Positions 10,999 to 21,926 of a DNA stretch of 64,000 bases are shown here, piece after piece; position 1 is the first letter of the stretch; every line of letters begins with the position of its first letter. The stretch lies in NCBI GenBank assembly GCA_023374045.1, contig CM041776.1, positions 478,195,375-478,259,374 of the forward strand, read 5' to 3'. A program made the position numbers and the translations under genes. Source of the stretch: Limonium bicolor (Eukaryota > Streptophyta > Magnoliopsida > Caryophyllales > Plumbaginaceae). Below the pieces are notes generated by a model, which ran no database searches, was not told where the DNA came from, and saw nothing but the letters and a program-made list of their open reading frames with translations.

Positions 10999-12192
10999 TT
11001 ATTGTGGTGCCTTCTGATTGTAGTTGTTGTTCTGAAATCTTTGCTGCTGATATCCCTGATTGCTTTGGTTGTTATAGAAATTTCCTTGTCTGTTCCCCAG
11101 GTAATTTACCTCTTCATTTGGTGGAGATGTACACTGACACAAGTTCGAGCTTCTACCACAATATTCACAAGGTGGATAAACCTTAGGAGGTGCTGCTGCA
11201 TTTGACTGCGGGTTCATCGCTGCACACATACGCTCAAACTGCTTTGACATTGCTTCTATCTTGGCAGCCAGAAAAGTATTCGAATCCACTTCATAAACTC
11301 CAGCAGTTTTCTTCGGTGCAACTTCTCCGGTTCTCGCACCTCCCCACTGATTGGATGCATTGGCAATGGTCTCCAATAATTCCTTGATTATAGCTATTAG
11401 TAACTCCATGAGGCTTCCTCCTGCACAAGTGTCTACCAACAAACGGCTTGAATGATCCAAATCTTTGTAAAAGGACTGTAAAATTACCTCCTCTCCCAAG
11501 CCATGGTGTGGTACTCTGCGCACAATCCCTTTGAAACGCTCCCAAGCCTTGGATAATGTCTCACCGGTGAACTGCTTAAAGTTGGTAATCTCTCCTCTCA
11601 TAGTCAGCATTCGAGAAGGAGGGAAATACTTCGCCAAGAATGCATTTGCTAACTCCGTCCAGGTAGCGATACTGTTGGGCGTCAATGAGTTTAACCATTC
11701 TGCAGCTCTATCCCTCAGGGAGAATGGGAAGAGAGTCAATCTAGCAACCTCTTGTGAAGCTGGTGTAGAACATGCTCCTACCAATCTTAGGAAAGTGGTG
11801 AGATGGACATTGGGATCTTCGGTGACTGATCCGCTGAACTGAGGTGCATTCATGACCATAGTAACATAGTGTGTCTTGAACTGCCACTGCTCTCTTGCTG
11901 GTAACGCAGGAATTACTATTGGTGAAATAAGCCCTTCGACGCTTGGGCGGGTATAATCCCTCATGTGTCTCCCCGGATTCGAATTCTCCATATTGGTTCC
12001 TGAGGGGTTGTTTAGAATCTCTTCTTCAACTAGTAACTCAGAAACAATCTCCTCTGCTGGTGAATCTTTTAGAGGCACCTCCTGCTCAATTGGAGGATCC
12101 AGCACTAACCTTTTTTGAATCCTTCTTGTTACTCTGTCTATTTCTGGTTCAATTTTGAATTCAGGGTTTCCTACAGAATGAGTTTTAACCAT
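10999..12192 (-). CDS. Athila-type Gag (397-aa open part)
   Basis: Starts at ATG 12190-12192, about 200 nt after the primer-binding site, and is open to 10999. The N-terminal 140 residues are variable. The central capsid-like region has RLTLFPFSLRDRAAEWLNSL and a long helical stretch (TNFKQFTGETLSKAWERFK). The C-terminal part has a degenerate zinc knuckle, CEYCGRSSNLCQC, in which the usual His is not seen, then a Gln/Asn-rich tail. A stop follows QKAPQ; the rest of gag is out of frame. The protein would package element RNA into virus-like particles. Confidence 0.88.
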   Translation of the reverse strand: MVKTHSVGNPEFKIEPEIDRVTRRIQKRLVLDPPIEQEVPLKDSPAEEIVSELLVEEEILNNPSGTNMENSNPGRHMRDYTRPSVEGLISPIVIPALPAREQWQFKTHYVTMVMNAPQFSGSVTEDPNVHLTTFLRLVGACSTPASQEVARLTLFPFSLRDRAAEWLNSLTPNSIATWTELANAFLAKYFPPSRMLTMRGEITNFKQFTGETLSKAWERFKGIVRRVPHHGLGEEVILQSFYKDLDHSSRLLVDTCAGGSLMELLIAIIKELLETIANASNQWGGARTGEVAPKKTAGVYEVDSNTFLAAKIEAMSKQFERMCAAMNPQSNAAAPPKVYPPCEYCGRSSNLCQCTSPPNEEVNYLGNRQGNFYNNQSNQGYQQQRFQNNNYNQKAPQ

Positions 12193-12390
12193 AAAACAAA
12201 AATCAGATAACTGACAATAGTGTAGCTGTAAAAGTAACTCAATCGGATATTACCATGACCGATAATAAGAAACAATTCGCACAAAGCTAACAAAATTAAC
12301 AAAATAAAATAAAACAAGGATAAACTAAAAAGATCAAAAACAAAACAAAATTAATTAAAAAAAATAAAAATTAAACTAAGCAACCGTGCC
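12193..12390 (-). other. Untranslated leader between primer-binding site and gag
   Basis: AT-rich, about 200 nt, with runs of A on the plus strand and no ORF. It fits a short 5' leader. No packaging structure was identified by eye. Confidence 0.55.
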
Positions 12391-12408
12391 TCCCCGGCAA
12401 CGGCGCCA
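12391..12408 (-). other. Primer-binding site complementary to tRNA-Asp
   Basis: The plus strand reads TCCCCGGCAACGGCGCCA, the 3' end of plant tRNA-Asp including CCA, so the minus-strand RNA would pair with it. It lies 6 nt from the 5' LTR. tRNA-Asp priming is characteristic of Athila. Confidence 0.92.
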
Positions 12409-13472
12409 TAAACTTATTGAGTAAAAACCTAACGGCAAGTATACCGGTCGATTATAGCAAGTTTTCCTAGAAGTGTCCCTCCAGGTTATCGAATCCAAGG
12501 GAGGCAGCGTTTTAGTTTAATAAATATTTAAGAACAAACTAATAAATTGGTTTACTCCAGTAACAGGGGGGTTTTGTTTGTTGAATTGCTAAAGTACGAA
12601 ACAAGAATGTAAATAAGAGCAAAGGTAATAAATGCAAGACAGTGGGCAAAATAATGATATTTTTTGATTTAATAACAAGGGGAAATTCCGGTTTACTAAT
12701 CCTCCAATTTCTTCGGTTCCTTTCTCAGTGTGTTTTACCAAAATCCAGACTAAAATCCTAGATCAGAAATATTCCACGTTCGGTCTCCCGCTCGGTGGAA
12801 TCTAATTAACAGCTAATAAATTTTAACTCTCGTTACAAATTTACTAATTGCTAACAGCTTTAAGAAAAATCCAGTTTATTGATCAGTTAATATCCTAGAG
12901 GAATTACCATCTCTAAATTAACCGGTACCGTTCCTGTTGTCTATTATCTACCGCAGTTCTCACTTATAAGCAGATAAACTGATAAAATCAAGTAATTGGC
13001 CAAATCACAAGATTTATAAAAGTAAATAAGGAACAACGCTTTAATCTATTAAAATGGTAAATCACAAAGATAATGGAACCTTGAATTTGGATTACATAGC
13101 AAACCGAAAATTATAGAAACTACTCAGCCATGGAAATGAAAATACTGTAAAAATATATAAATAACATTAAAAGAAGAAGAGAAGAAGAAACTCTGATTTA
13201 AGATTCTTTGATGGAGTCTCTGTGTACAATCAGCATTTTCTTCTGCTCAATCCCCAGAAGATGCGGTGAATTCCTCAACTGCAACTTCATGCACTTTCAG
13301 AATTCTGGAAAGATGGATGTGTGTAGTTATGTAGGTGATAATGAGGTGATAATTTATGGAGGATGTGTGTGAAATAAGGCTGATGGATGTAATCAGATGG
13401 AGGAATGTATCGTGTGAGAAGTGGTATGATGCTTCTCCAGAATTGTGTCTATAAAATGTGTGAGAATGAGTT

Positions 13473-13482
13473 CTATTTATAG
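13473..13482 (-). promoter_or_regulatory. Probable TATA box of the Athila 5' LTR
   Basis: CTATAAATAG on the minus strand about 770 nt into the LTR, identical to the copy at 2288-2297. The likely transcription start is roughly 30 nt lower in coordinate. Confidence 0.6.
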
Positions 13483-13743
13483 AACTTATGGATGAGTACG
13501 TAGCAGCCTGGTGTGGTGGACATGATGATTAATTATGTTATTTATTGGAAGGAAGATGGGAGTGCAGTTGGCAAATTTGGAAGGTAGTTAGATTAGTGGG
13601 ATTAGAGGATGGAAAGTAGTAGCAGTGGAAGGGATGGAATACGATTGTGGAGGAAAGGCTGGAGAATATGGGGCGGGAGTTTAAAATGAAGAGAATAAAA
13701 TTCTCTTTACGTTCGCGCGCTACAGATTGTCGCTTCAACAATA

Positions 13744-13999
13744 TGGTCCGGGACTTAGGTCCTGTATGAAGTCCCGGACCATGGTATAAAAACAGGTCGA
13801 GAGTTGGCGTCTTATGTGGTCCGGGACTTAAGGTCTGTATAAAGTCCCGGACCATGGTATAAAAACAGGTCGAGAGTTCTGCCATGGTATGGTCCGGGAC
13901 TTAGGCCATGTATAAGGTCCCGGACCATGCCTGTATTCCATTCGAGAGTTGAGCTAGTTTGTGGTTCGGGACTTAAGTTATGGAACAAGTCTCGGACCA
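13744..13999. repeat. Hairpin array, Athila 5' LTR: four 38-nt units, period 72-73 nt
   Basis: Units start at 13744, 13817, 13890 and 13962. Unit 2 is intact here but clipped in the other LTR. Unit 4 has two arm changes (GGTTCGGG and GTCTCGG) that weaken the stem together. Confidence 0.9.
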
Positions 14000-14247
14000 T
14001 GCCTGAAATTAGGTCGATGATGAATTTCTTGACTCCATTTAGCTTGTTTGAAAAACTATGGTCTCCAACAATGATATGAACATGTTTCTTTTGAGATTAA
14101 ATACCCGAAAAAGCACATAAAAACCATAAAAGAAGACAGTTGCAACAAGAAACATAGAAATACTCAAAAGACAGGAATTTAGCAGTAAATAACAGCGAAT
14201 TCGGTATCGAAAGACCATGCAGAAATAGGTAAATTCCTGACTTATCA

Positions 14248-15456
14248 TCCTCCTCTTCTCAAATTCGGTCAAGTGGGGATGAAGTTTCCAAACTCCATCC
14301 CAACATTCAAGAAACACAAAGATGCATTCAATTAATCATCTAAACCCTTAAGAAATTCTAATTCAATTAAAGGGCTTAAATACAAAGTTAGGGTTTACCT
14401 TTGGAGCTTTTTGAGAGGGGTTCTCACCCTTGAACCAAGAAGGGGAATATTCCACCATTGGAGGGTTGAAATGAAGCTCAAAATCAAGAAGAAAACAAGG
14501 CATTACAAGGGGGATAAAATTGGTCACCAAAGGAGAAGGAAGAAAAAGGGGTTTTCTTGGAGATTTTTACCTTAGGAGAGAGAGGAGACTCCAAGCTACT
14601 CATTGATGCCATTTGCTCTTCAAATGGGGAAAACCCATATGGATGAAGTTCATCCTTTTCGAATTTTGAAAAGAGAGAATGATAGAGGATGATGAAAGGA
14701 GTTCAAATATGTAATTTATTTTTGATTTGGAGCTTTATCAAAGCTTGGGCATGGAGAAGAATGAAGAGGAGCCATGGAAGGAGGGGGAGAGAGCTTCAAA
14801 ATCGGCTGCACCAGAGGGAAGAAAGAGAGCACAGCAAGGAAGAAAGAAAGGAGGAAAGAGAAGGAAGAAAAGAGAAATGAGAGAGGAGAGAGAGGGGGGG
14901 TTACTTTTACCTTTTTACTTTTCTTTCTTTTTCTTTTCTTTCCTTTTATTTCTAGCTAGTAATAGAGAGAGGATTCTCTTCTTATTAAAACCGGCCCATA
15001 TAAATTTACAAGTTGGAGCGTTTTTCGTCTTTTACAGAAAACACGTTTATTTACCTAGTTTTAGCACTATTCACTAACCGGGCCCGTTTTCCGGAATTTT
15101 CTCGTTTCTTTAATTTTATTGGCTATTGAGCTCCCATTAATGCTTAATTATAGTTATTTAATGAACTATAATTTTTACGGGTTCGTTTGACCACTTAAAG
15201 CCACATTTTCGGGTTTTCTCAAAAAACGTGCACTAAAGCTTTATTAGCATTTTGATACATTATTTGGATCCGTTTTCTTTGGGAATTGTTCCCATATAAA
15301 TTTACAAGTTGATACATTTAGCGTTTCTCGCTTTTTAAGCATTTCTCTTGTTTCTTTTGGATTTATTCTTTTTACCAAAATTCATTAGGCACTATTAGGC
15401 CCTCAAATATCATATTAGAGTAATTTAATCACCCTAATTAAGTTCGGGGTATCTCA
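14248..15456 (-). mobile_element. LTR A0, proximal part
   Basis: The minus strand starts at 15456 with TGAGATACCCCGAAC (TGAAATACCCCGAAC in A1) and matches A1 from 22814 to about 24100. It includes the promoter-proximal CACGTTTTT inverted repeat, the CT-rich leader and two splice-donor-like sites (GT at 14570 and 14398). It is interrupted at 14248 by the Athila element. Its own target is B0: the B-type sequence resumes directly at 15457. The other TSD copy is outside the window. Confidence 0.88.
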
Positions 15457-16559
15457 TTGTCGATAGCATGAAGTTGATTAGATGCACAACATAAATAAGA
15501 AGTGCAATAAATAACAAGCCACATATGAACAAACATAGTTCACACACAATGAATGACTTAAAAGCGTTCCCTTAATAAGTGAGTTAATCTTTTAACTCCT
15601 TAGGTTATGATTTTCTTATTCTCAATCCAAGTCTTATCTCATATCTTATCTCAAATCTTATCTCAAACAAGACATCCGTTCTTTAATTAAAATGGTTGCT
15701 CCTTAATTTATTGTTTATCTTGTCGGGTCAAAAGTAACCCTAACCAATGAGTTATCAGCTCCATTGGTTTACATAAACAATATATGTTAGAATTAGTTGG
15801 GATTTAGGTAGATCCCACCACACTATCTCAGTAATGCCTCCCACCCTGAACATAAATCGAGGTGACCAAGTCTTTATGTCAACTCTAGGCGACGAGTCCG
15901 AAGACAAGTCATATTTGGAAGTCAGGATTTGATAAGAATACCGACCTCCCCCAATACACATGTGCCGGTACCATTCCGGATTCCTCACTCCCCCCAAGTT
16001 CTAGTTAGTAGAAGTCTCAAAGTTAATGTTTGTTAGTTAACCTCTTTCGATTACTAATAAAACAATATTTGGGAGTGTTCCTTATTCTCACGCAATTCTT
16101 TACTAAATATTGTTAGTAAGTTCTCAAAGGTAAGTTGTGTTAGTGCATCACAATCACACAACAATACAATAAACCGGTTGCATGCTTTATCTTGTTTAGT
16201 CGGCACACATAAACAAATAGCACACAAGCTGAGGGACACCTCGTTAGCAAGCTGGCTACAAGAAAACCATACCGTACACCGTCGGTTGTTCGGTTGCCTA
16301 TTCTCCTTCCGAGTCCAAATTCTCAAGTCCTAAAACATTCATCCAATTTGGATTGTTAATTACTTTCAATTAACCTAACTTACTTAGCTACTAATGATCC
16401 CCAACTAATAACCACTAAGTTCTTATAACTTAACCTTAAACACTTAATTAATTTTACTTAACTTAATCTCTTAAATCCTTATATACTTACCTTTCTAATC
16501 ATCATCACCCTCCTAATGGTGGACTACTAATACCACCCTTTCTTTCCTGTTTTTTTATG

Positions 16560-16673
16560 GTCCGACCGACCCACCGACCGACCCAGCCCTTGGGTAGGTC
16601 AAAATCAGAAACTCAATTTTGCAGATTTCAGCCCGACCGACCCACTGACCGACCCAACGCCCTGGGTAGGTCG
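16560..16673. repeat. Hairpin array of B0: two units, 72-nt step
   Basis: Units at about 16560-16600 and 16632-16673 combine GACCGACCCACCGACCGACC with GGGTAGGTC. On the minus strand each begins GACCTACCC, and the unit and spacer text (TTCGACCTACC, GGTCGGGCTGAAATCT) matches the array in A1 although the surrounding LTRs belong to different subfamilies. Confidence 0.75.
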
Positions 16674-17238
16674 AAGTCAGAAAACACTCTATTTGACTTG
16701 TTTCAACTCCGTTATTCTTCCCGCTTCTTCCCTAATCTTTTCACATGTTTTCTAAACATGTTTAACCACCTTAAACACTCTTAAACCTACTTAAATCATT
16801 GGTTAAACTCATCATCCAATCCTTGTTCAATTTCCATTTTCAACACTTATGCATACTAGTGCATCTCCAACCTCTATTCTTATCCAATCTTTTCCTAACC
16901 TTTCCACATGTGTTATGGCATGTTTCACCCTCATTTTAAAACTTTAAAAAACCTCTTAATTCATCCACCAAACTCATACTCAATTCCTTGATCGTTTACT
17001 CAAACTCTTACAAAATTCCTAACACTTATCACTTAGTTTCCTACATTCCAACATGTAGATTTTTCCTAAAACCTCAACTAACCAAAGTGTTTCCTCTCAA
17101 CCTTCTTAACTACTCCTTAAGCATCATTACTCATCCTTATCTCCTTTACCCAAGCTACTCAAAGTTCTCAAAGTCATATTGCATCTCCATGCATAATTTC
17201 CTCTCCTTTACACTCTTCTCATCATTCCCAACTTGAAC

Positions 17239-17256
17239 ATATATATATATATATAT
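17239..17256. repeat. (AT)9 microsatellite in B0
   Basis: Uninterrupted AT dinucleotides. Confidence 0.95.
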
Positions 17257-18536
17257 GCATTACTAATCATTCTCTTAACACTTAAATCTTTTCTCCTTCA
17301 TCTTGACCACCCCTTAAACAATAAACCTCCTTGAGGTAAGACATTTACCTTGTTTTCAAGCTTTTCTCTCAATTTCCTCCTTTGGTTTTCTTGATGGAAA
17401 ATCGGCCAAGGACTTTAATTCTCTTGCCAATGTTCTAATCCACATTTAAATAATGAAATAAGTGCTAAATATTGCACCTTAACTTAAGGAATCATTTCCT
17501 AGGTTTAAAAGAATTGCTTAATGCACTAAATAGATGTTTACCTTTGAAATTTGGAATGGGCTTTGATAATGAAGCAAGGCAAGACTCCTTCTAGTATTTG
17601 GAGATTGAAACAAAGCTAGATCAAGGAGTAAAACAAGACTCCATGAGAGGAAATTTTCGTACATTAAGAAAAATGAAAGGAAAGTTGATTTTTCTTTCAC
17701 TTTCCTTACCTTGATTGAACGGAGAAGCAAATGAGCTCTTCAAAATTGATTTTCCCCCTTCAATGGAGTTTTCACATGGCACCAAACTTGATCTTTTGGA
17801 GATTTGAAAAGATAGAAAGGAAGGGCTTGCTCTAACTAAGAGTTATCTATGCTTAGTTTTGGATTTGGAGCTAAAATTAAGATTTTGTGAGCAAGTGAAG
17901 GTGGAGCAAGAATGGAGGCACTCACGGTTTTGGAGCAGAAGGAAGGAGTAAAATACGGTGGGGAAAGGAAGAAATGAAGAAGAGAGGAGAGAGAGGATGC
18001 AAAGTAATACATTTGCTTTAATAAAGGTATTTGACTTATTTTGGGCACTTAAGAAAATCATTTGACTTATTTTGGGCACGGTTTGGGTACTATTCATAAT
18101 TAGTGCACAAATTTGTGAACTTTTTGGTTTCTCATTGATTTAGGCTTCCTAATGTGATACTAATTAGTACACATGTTGATTAAGGTGTAATCATAGGCAT
18201 TTAGCCACTCAAAACCCATTTCTAAGATAATTTTTCAAAAATGTGCTTTAAGAGTCCTTAAAGCACAATTTGTGTTTAAGCTTGTTTTTGAGCTTGGTTT
18301 TCTTTGGTAATTGATTTAAAATGTCCATTAGCATGTTAATAAGGTCTTAGAATGATATTTGGGTGCTAATCAAAGTTACTCCAAGCTTAGAGCATGTTTT
18401 TTCTTAAATTGCTCTTAGGGCGTTTCCTTGTATTTTCTTTGGTTTAGATTGTCTACCAATGTTTCTAAGGCATATTTTAGCCTTATTACATCATAAATTG
18501 ATGTTTAATTATCATACTTAGGTTTGGGGTATTTCA

Positions 18537-19782
18537 ATTAATTGACAATTTATTAACTAACTGAGAAACTAAACTAAGAAAACATGAGACATCAGTTTTT
18601 CAGGTTTTACTTAATTTGATAAAAAGAATAACTCAACCAACTAAGATAAAATAATAAAACAGTAAAAATGAACCAAATAAAGAATAAAGATTGAAACTCT
18701 AAAATCTAAAGAAGCACCCCGGATTGTTCTGCAAACCTTCACTTTATTAATCTATTAATAAACTCTTACCTAATTCTACAATAAACTTAGGAATCTTAAT
18801 TAATCCATTGACCGGTCCCTATACAATGAATCCTAACTGGTAGAAATAACAAGCCGCAAACCATGCCCAAGTCAATTCTAACCAATCGCTTTATAACAAA
18901 TTCCTATTGAAGATAGATTAACCTATAGGCAAACCATGCTTCTAGTCGTAAATCCGGTTTAACTTCCTATATCTTGTTAACTAATCTCAGCACCACATTT
19001 TGATTAGAAAAATACAAAGATTGCTTTAATATAGCTAGAGAATTAAAGCGCATGAAGAAATGGAATTAAACTACTACATTAATGAATTAGTGAAAATAAT
19101 ACAAAATTAATATTAAGATCTGGTTTACTTCCCCAATCTAGGGAGCTAAACTAATTAAGCTAACATAAATATAAAAACTAGAAAAATAACAACAAAGGAA
19201 GAACACTTTGAACATATTAGAGAAAAAGAAAGAAGAAACACTGCTAGAAGATCCTTGCTTCGCCTTTTGTCATCACGTGTCTCTGTATTAATACTTCTTC
19301 AGAAGTGTGGGGTGCTAACAATGGTGGACTTGAGTGGGTGTGAGAGAGAGGAGGCCGAAGCCCCCAAGAGAGGCGCAACCATATGGTGTGAATGAAACGT
19401 GTTTGTTTTTCTAACCCTAGGTGCCTTTTATATCAAAAATAGAGATTTTTATCTCTTAAAAATGTGTATTATAGACTTCTGACAGCTGCGTCCGGACATG
19501 CAAGTCCGGACTCATGTTTGGACAAGTTGATGTGTCAACTTGTTTTAGGCCTACATTCTTCGTTCAGACTCCATTTTGCTTCCTGTTTGTTGCTTTGCGA
19601 AGCTTGTGAAGTAATCTATGCATTTCCAATATATGTTTCTACATTTGACACATAAAATGTATCAGTTCATATCAAAACATAGATATATGGAAAAACATAT
19701 GATAAGTGAGAAATATGACATGAATTGTTGTGAGAATAGGAAGAATTAAAGGCCTAAAAGTATATATATTTCGCACTTATCA
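18537..19782 (-). mobile_element. LTR F, Athila-like LTR fragment interrupted by B0
   Basis: The minus strand starts at 19782 with TGATAAGTGCGAAATA, the start style of Athila-like LTRs, and runs to 18537, where B0 was inserted. The candidate B0 TSD is ATTAA at 18537-18541. The remainder is beyond the left edge. No ORF with known motifs. It holds two short hairpins at 19490-19543. Confidence 0.6.
19490..19543. repeat. Two adjacent hairpins in LTR F
   Basis: First: GTCCGGAC (19490-19497) repeated at 19504-19511; the octamer is self-complementary, so the two copies can pair around a short loop. Second: ACAAGTTGA (19522-19530) pairs perfectly with TCAACTTGT (19535-19543) around TGTG. The first uses the GTCCGGAC core seen in the other arrays. 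Confidence 0.75.
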
Positions 19783-20579
19783 GTAATGAACTAATATGAA
19801 TTGTTGGAAATGAATTTGGAATGTGAACATGTATGATTCTCTTGAAGAATCTTTGTAACGGCATGAGATATGTTGTATATATGCTTGGTAGGCATGAAAG
19901 TCTTTATGAATGACTTATGTTTGTGACGATTGTGGCAGCAAGGTGAATAACGAAAGATAGTGTCCTATAAACGACACTCAAGTGAAAATGTGTTCTAGGG
20001 GGTATTGATTGATATTGTTCATTAGTCTAACATTATTAACAGAATAATAGAGCTACCCTTGGGGTAGCTTAGCGTTTACTCAGTTTTATACTAACGGTTT
20101 GTGTTTGTGTGTCTATGTGCTTCAATGTTTCCTCACAGGTATTGATGAATTTTGAGAGCGTGGGTTCCAGGGGAATTTCCAACTTATATTCCTTTTGTTT
20201 TTGGATTTAAATTGTATAAGTATAAATTCCCCTCTTAGCTCTACTTTTGGATGTGTGTAATCGACTAGGGTTGAGAGTATGTAACTCTCTCTTAAATATG
20301 TGGTTGGCTGGGATCTCAGTGTGGATTCCCTTGTTTCTATTGTTTAAGCAGGTTTGAAAAATGTGTTTAAGGGCGTGATCTTTAGCAAAGGTCATGCCCG
20401 TTTCTCATGAAAATTCATGGTCATTAGTTTTATTTAATCTTAACCATGAGCCAATGTTTTCCCATATAGCCTTAACACCCATGGCAGGGTGTGATGGTAA
20501 CACCAAGAGTTTTATGACTTTCGCTGTTTAGTGAAACGATTTAGGGATAATTAAGAGATTAAGAAATGGGGGCGTTACA
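19783..20579 (+). mobile_element. LTR G, decayed Tekay-type LTR 3' end
   Basis: Ends GGGGGCGTTACA at 20579, like the GGGGTGTTACA ends of A1, A2 and B1. It has the same late module: a hairpin AGCTACCC/GGGTAGCT (20051-20069), then a pyrimidine-rich run and CACAG|GT (CAG at 20136-20138). The upstream part is cut by LTR F at 19783. Confidence 0.6.
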
Positions 20580-21059
20580 CTCGTCGTAGTGTAATAACTT
20601 ATGCAACCCTTTTCCTAATCTCTTTAGTTACTGATAAACTATTTGTCACTGGTATCCGTTGTGCTGTTAAGATTGAACGATTAGCAACCCACAAAACCCT
20701 GGTGATTCATTGTTGTTCATCTCTGATTTACGGTTGTGGTATTGTCTTGAATGAACTACTAGAGTATTAGCTTTCGTCGGTGACCTGTCTGCTATTACCT
20801 GATTTGTGTTTTTACAACAGTGGGTAATACCCTAGGAACTAGTTGTTTTCAGTAGCCTCTAACGTCCAAATACTGACCGTAAGAGTAGATTAGTGAAGTA
20901 AATGTCTATTGGAATTTGAGTTTCCTGTAGGTTAAATGAACCTCCATCCCGGTTTATTTTTTGTTGTAATGTTGAATGATATAACCACAAGACAAACCAA
21001 GTCCTGCTAGCTCACTTACGAGTGACATCCACTTACCTTAAGCACCACAAACCCTCTAC
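20580..21059. other. Unassigned intergenic sequence
   Basis: About 480 bp between the LTR G end and the GRF duplication. No ORF, repeat or recognisable motif was found. Confidence 0.5.
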
Positions 21060-21926
21060 TAGGCTTATTTAACTAAACAACGTTGCTAAACATTATGCAG
21101 TCTTATTCAACTGGTAGGAGAGTGAACCAACTGAATACTACATATATCAACTGTGACTGTCAATTAACTTGTATGCTACTGATATCATGCAGTTCCGGAA
21201 ACTTTAGCCGTTTGTTTTTCGAATGCAATACTTGCGGTTTCTTTAAGTGGTGTAATGGTGGCCAACATGACCGAATAGAACCGGAACCGGTAGGACGGAA
21301 CCGGAACCGGTAGGACCGAATCGGAACCGGTTGGACCCAAAACCGATCGAAACCGGTTTGGAACCGGAATCATATGCAAGCGAAGCAAATCATAACACAT
21401 CTTTGGAGATTCAGGACCGAACCAGATCCGAAATGCCTTGGAACCGGAACTGGTATATTTGGTGTAGAGATGAATAGAGAGGACTAGAACCGGAAGCGGT
21501 AGAACCGCCTTGGAATCGGTCAAAACAACCGTTAATTCCCGTCTCCCCATATGAAAATAAAAAAAATCGAAAAGTTTCAAAAAAAATAAAAAAATAAAAA
21601 AATCAAATTTGGAACCGAATCTAGAACTGAACTGGAACCGGAACCGATAAGGAACTGACGAAAACCGTGTTTTTGAGTGAATCTAAAATGAATACAGTCT
21701 TAGGAACCGGAACCACCTAGAAACCGCCACTAACCAGTTCTGAATCTGAATACACATGTTCCGGAACTGGAACTGGTGGAACCAGAACCGTGGCCAACTT
21801 TATAGTGGTGGGATACGGTTAATACGCCAATCAGTGGAAGGCACCGGGGAAACACAACAACTTCAAAGGTAGTGGCGGACATCGACACGCTAACTTTCCT
21901 GGCTAATAAGATGTTGTTATCCATAT
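21060..21926 (+). pseudogene. GRF zinc-finger gene fragment, copy 1 (split by a hAT-like element)
   Basis: Reads CDCQLTCM, then SSGNFSRLFFEC, then CGFFKWCN, the C-x-C / N-x2-R-x-FF-x-C / C-x-FF-x-W layout of GRF-type zinc fingers. In this family the GRF domain binds nucleic acid and is common in plant transposon-associated and multicopy genes. The fragment begins 'aggcttatttaactaaac', is interrupted at 21253-21802, and resumes 'ggatacggttaatacgcc'. Without the insertion the unit is about 309 bp and duplicates 21927-22235. The first exon is missing and stops are near, so it is non-functional. Confidence 0.7.
21253..21802. mobile_element. 550-bp non-autonomous hAT-like DNA transposon
   Basis: Terminal inverted repeats TAATGGTGGCCA (21253) and TAAAGTTGGCCA (reverse complement of the end at 21802) match at 10 of 12 positions. 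Flanking 8-mers AAGTGGTG (21245-21252) and TAGTGGTG (21803-21810) agree at 7 of 8, as expected for a hAT 8-bp TSD. The uninterrupted sister copy at 22105-22120 confirms the empty site. Both subterminal regions are dense in GGAACCGG/CCGGTTCC motifs, which could be transposase-binding repeats. No coding capacity. Confidence 0.72.

Larger units (their letters stand above)
1232..14247 (-). mobile_element. Complete Athila-type Ty3/gypsy retrotransposon
   Basis: Two LTRs of about 1.8 kb flank, in minus-strand order, a tRNA-Asp primer-binding site, gag, protease, reverse transcriptase-RNase H, integrase, a short hairpin array, an extra ORF, a long non-coding stretch and a polypurine tract. The tRNA-Asp PBS, the Athila-style gag (motifs FPFSLRDRAAEWLNSL and FKQFTGETLSKAWERFK) and the ORF after integrase place it in the Athila clade. 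The LTRs look nearly identical over most of their length, so insertion is recent relative to its hosts A0 and B0. Gag-pol is nevertheless broken by several frameshifts and stops, so this copy could move only with help in trans. Confidence 0.93.
12415..14247 (-). repeat. 5' LTR of the Athila-type element
   Basis: Homologous to 1232-3048 with scattered substitutions and small indels. Minus-strand order: hairpin array (13999 to 13744), GC-containing stretch, TATA-like box (13482 to 13473), then transcribed region. The terminus next to the PBS is mutated (TATTGAG on the plus strand instead of TGTTGAG). Confidence 0.92.
15457..18536 (-). mobile_element. LTR B0 (giant Tekay-type LTR, type B), split by A0
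   Basis: The minus strand begins at 18536 with TGAAATACCCCAAAC and matches solo LTR B1 (57561 onward) through to about B1 61260, where A0 was inserted. It contains three donor-like sites (GT at 17709, 17541 and 17348), the hairpin pair at 16560-16673 and B1-like text such as the reverse complement of 'cggcttgtgtgct'. Short ORFs inside are not supported as genes. Confidence 0.85.

Noticed and set aside
12391..12408. Possible tRNA-Asp gene end
   Set aside because: Only the 3' 18 nt including CCA is present next to an LTR; it is a primer-binding site, and nuclear plant tRNA genes do not encode CCA.
21185..21580. 131-aa minus ORF in the GGAACC region
   Set aside because: Repetitive PVPVL-type translation of the hAT subterminal repeats.
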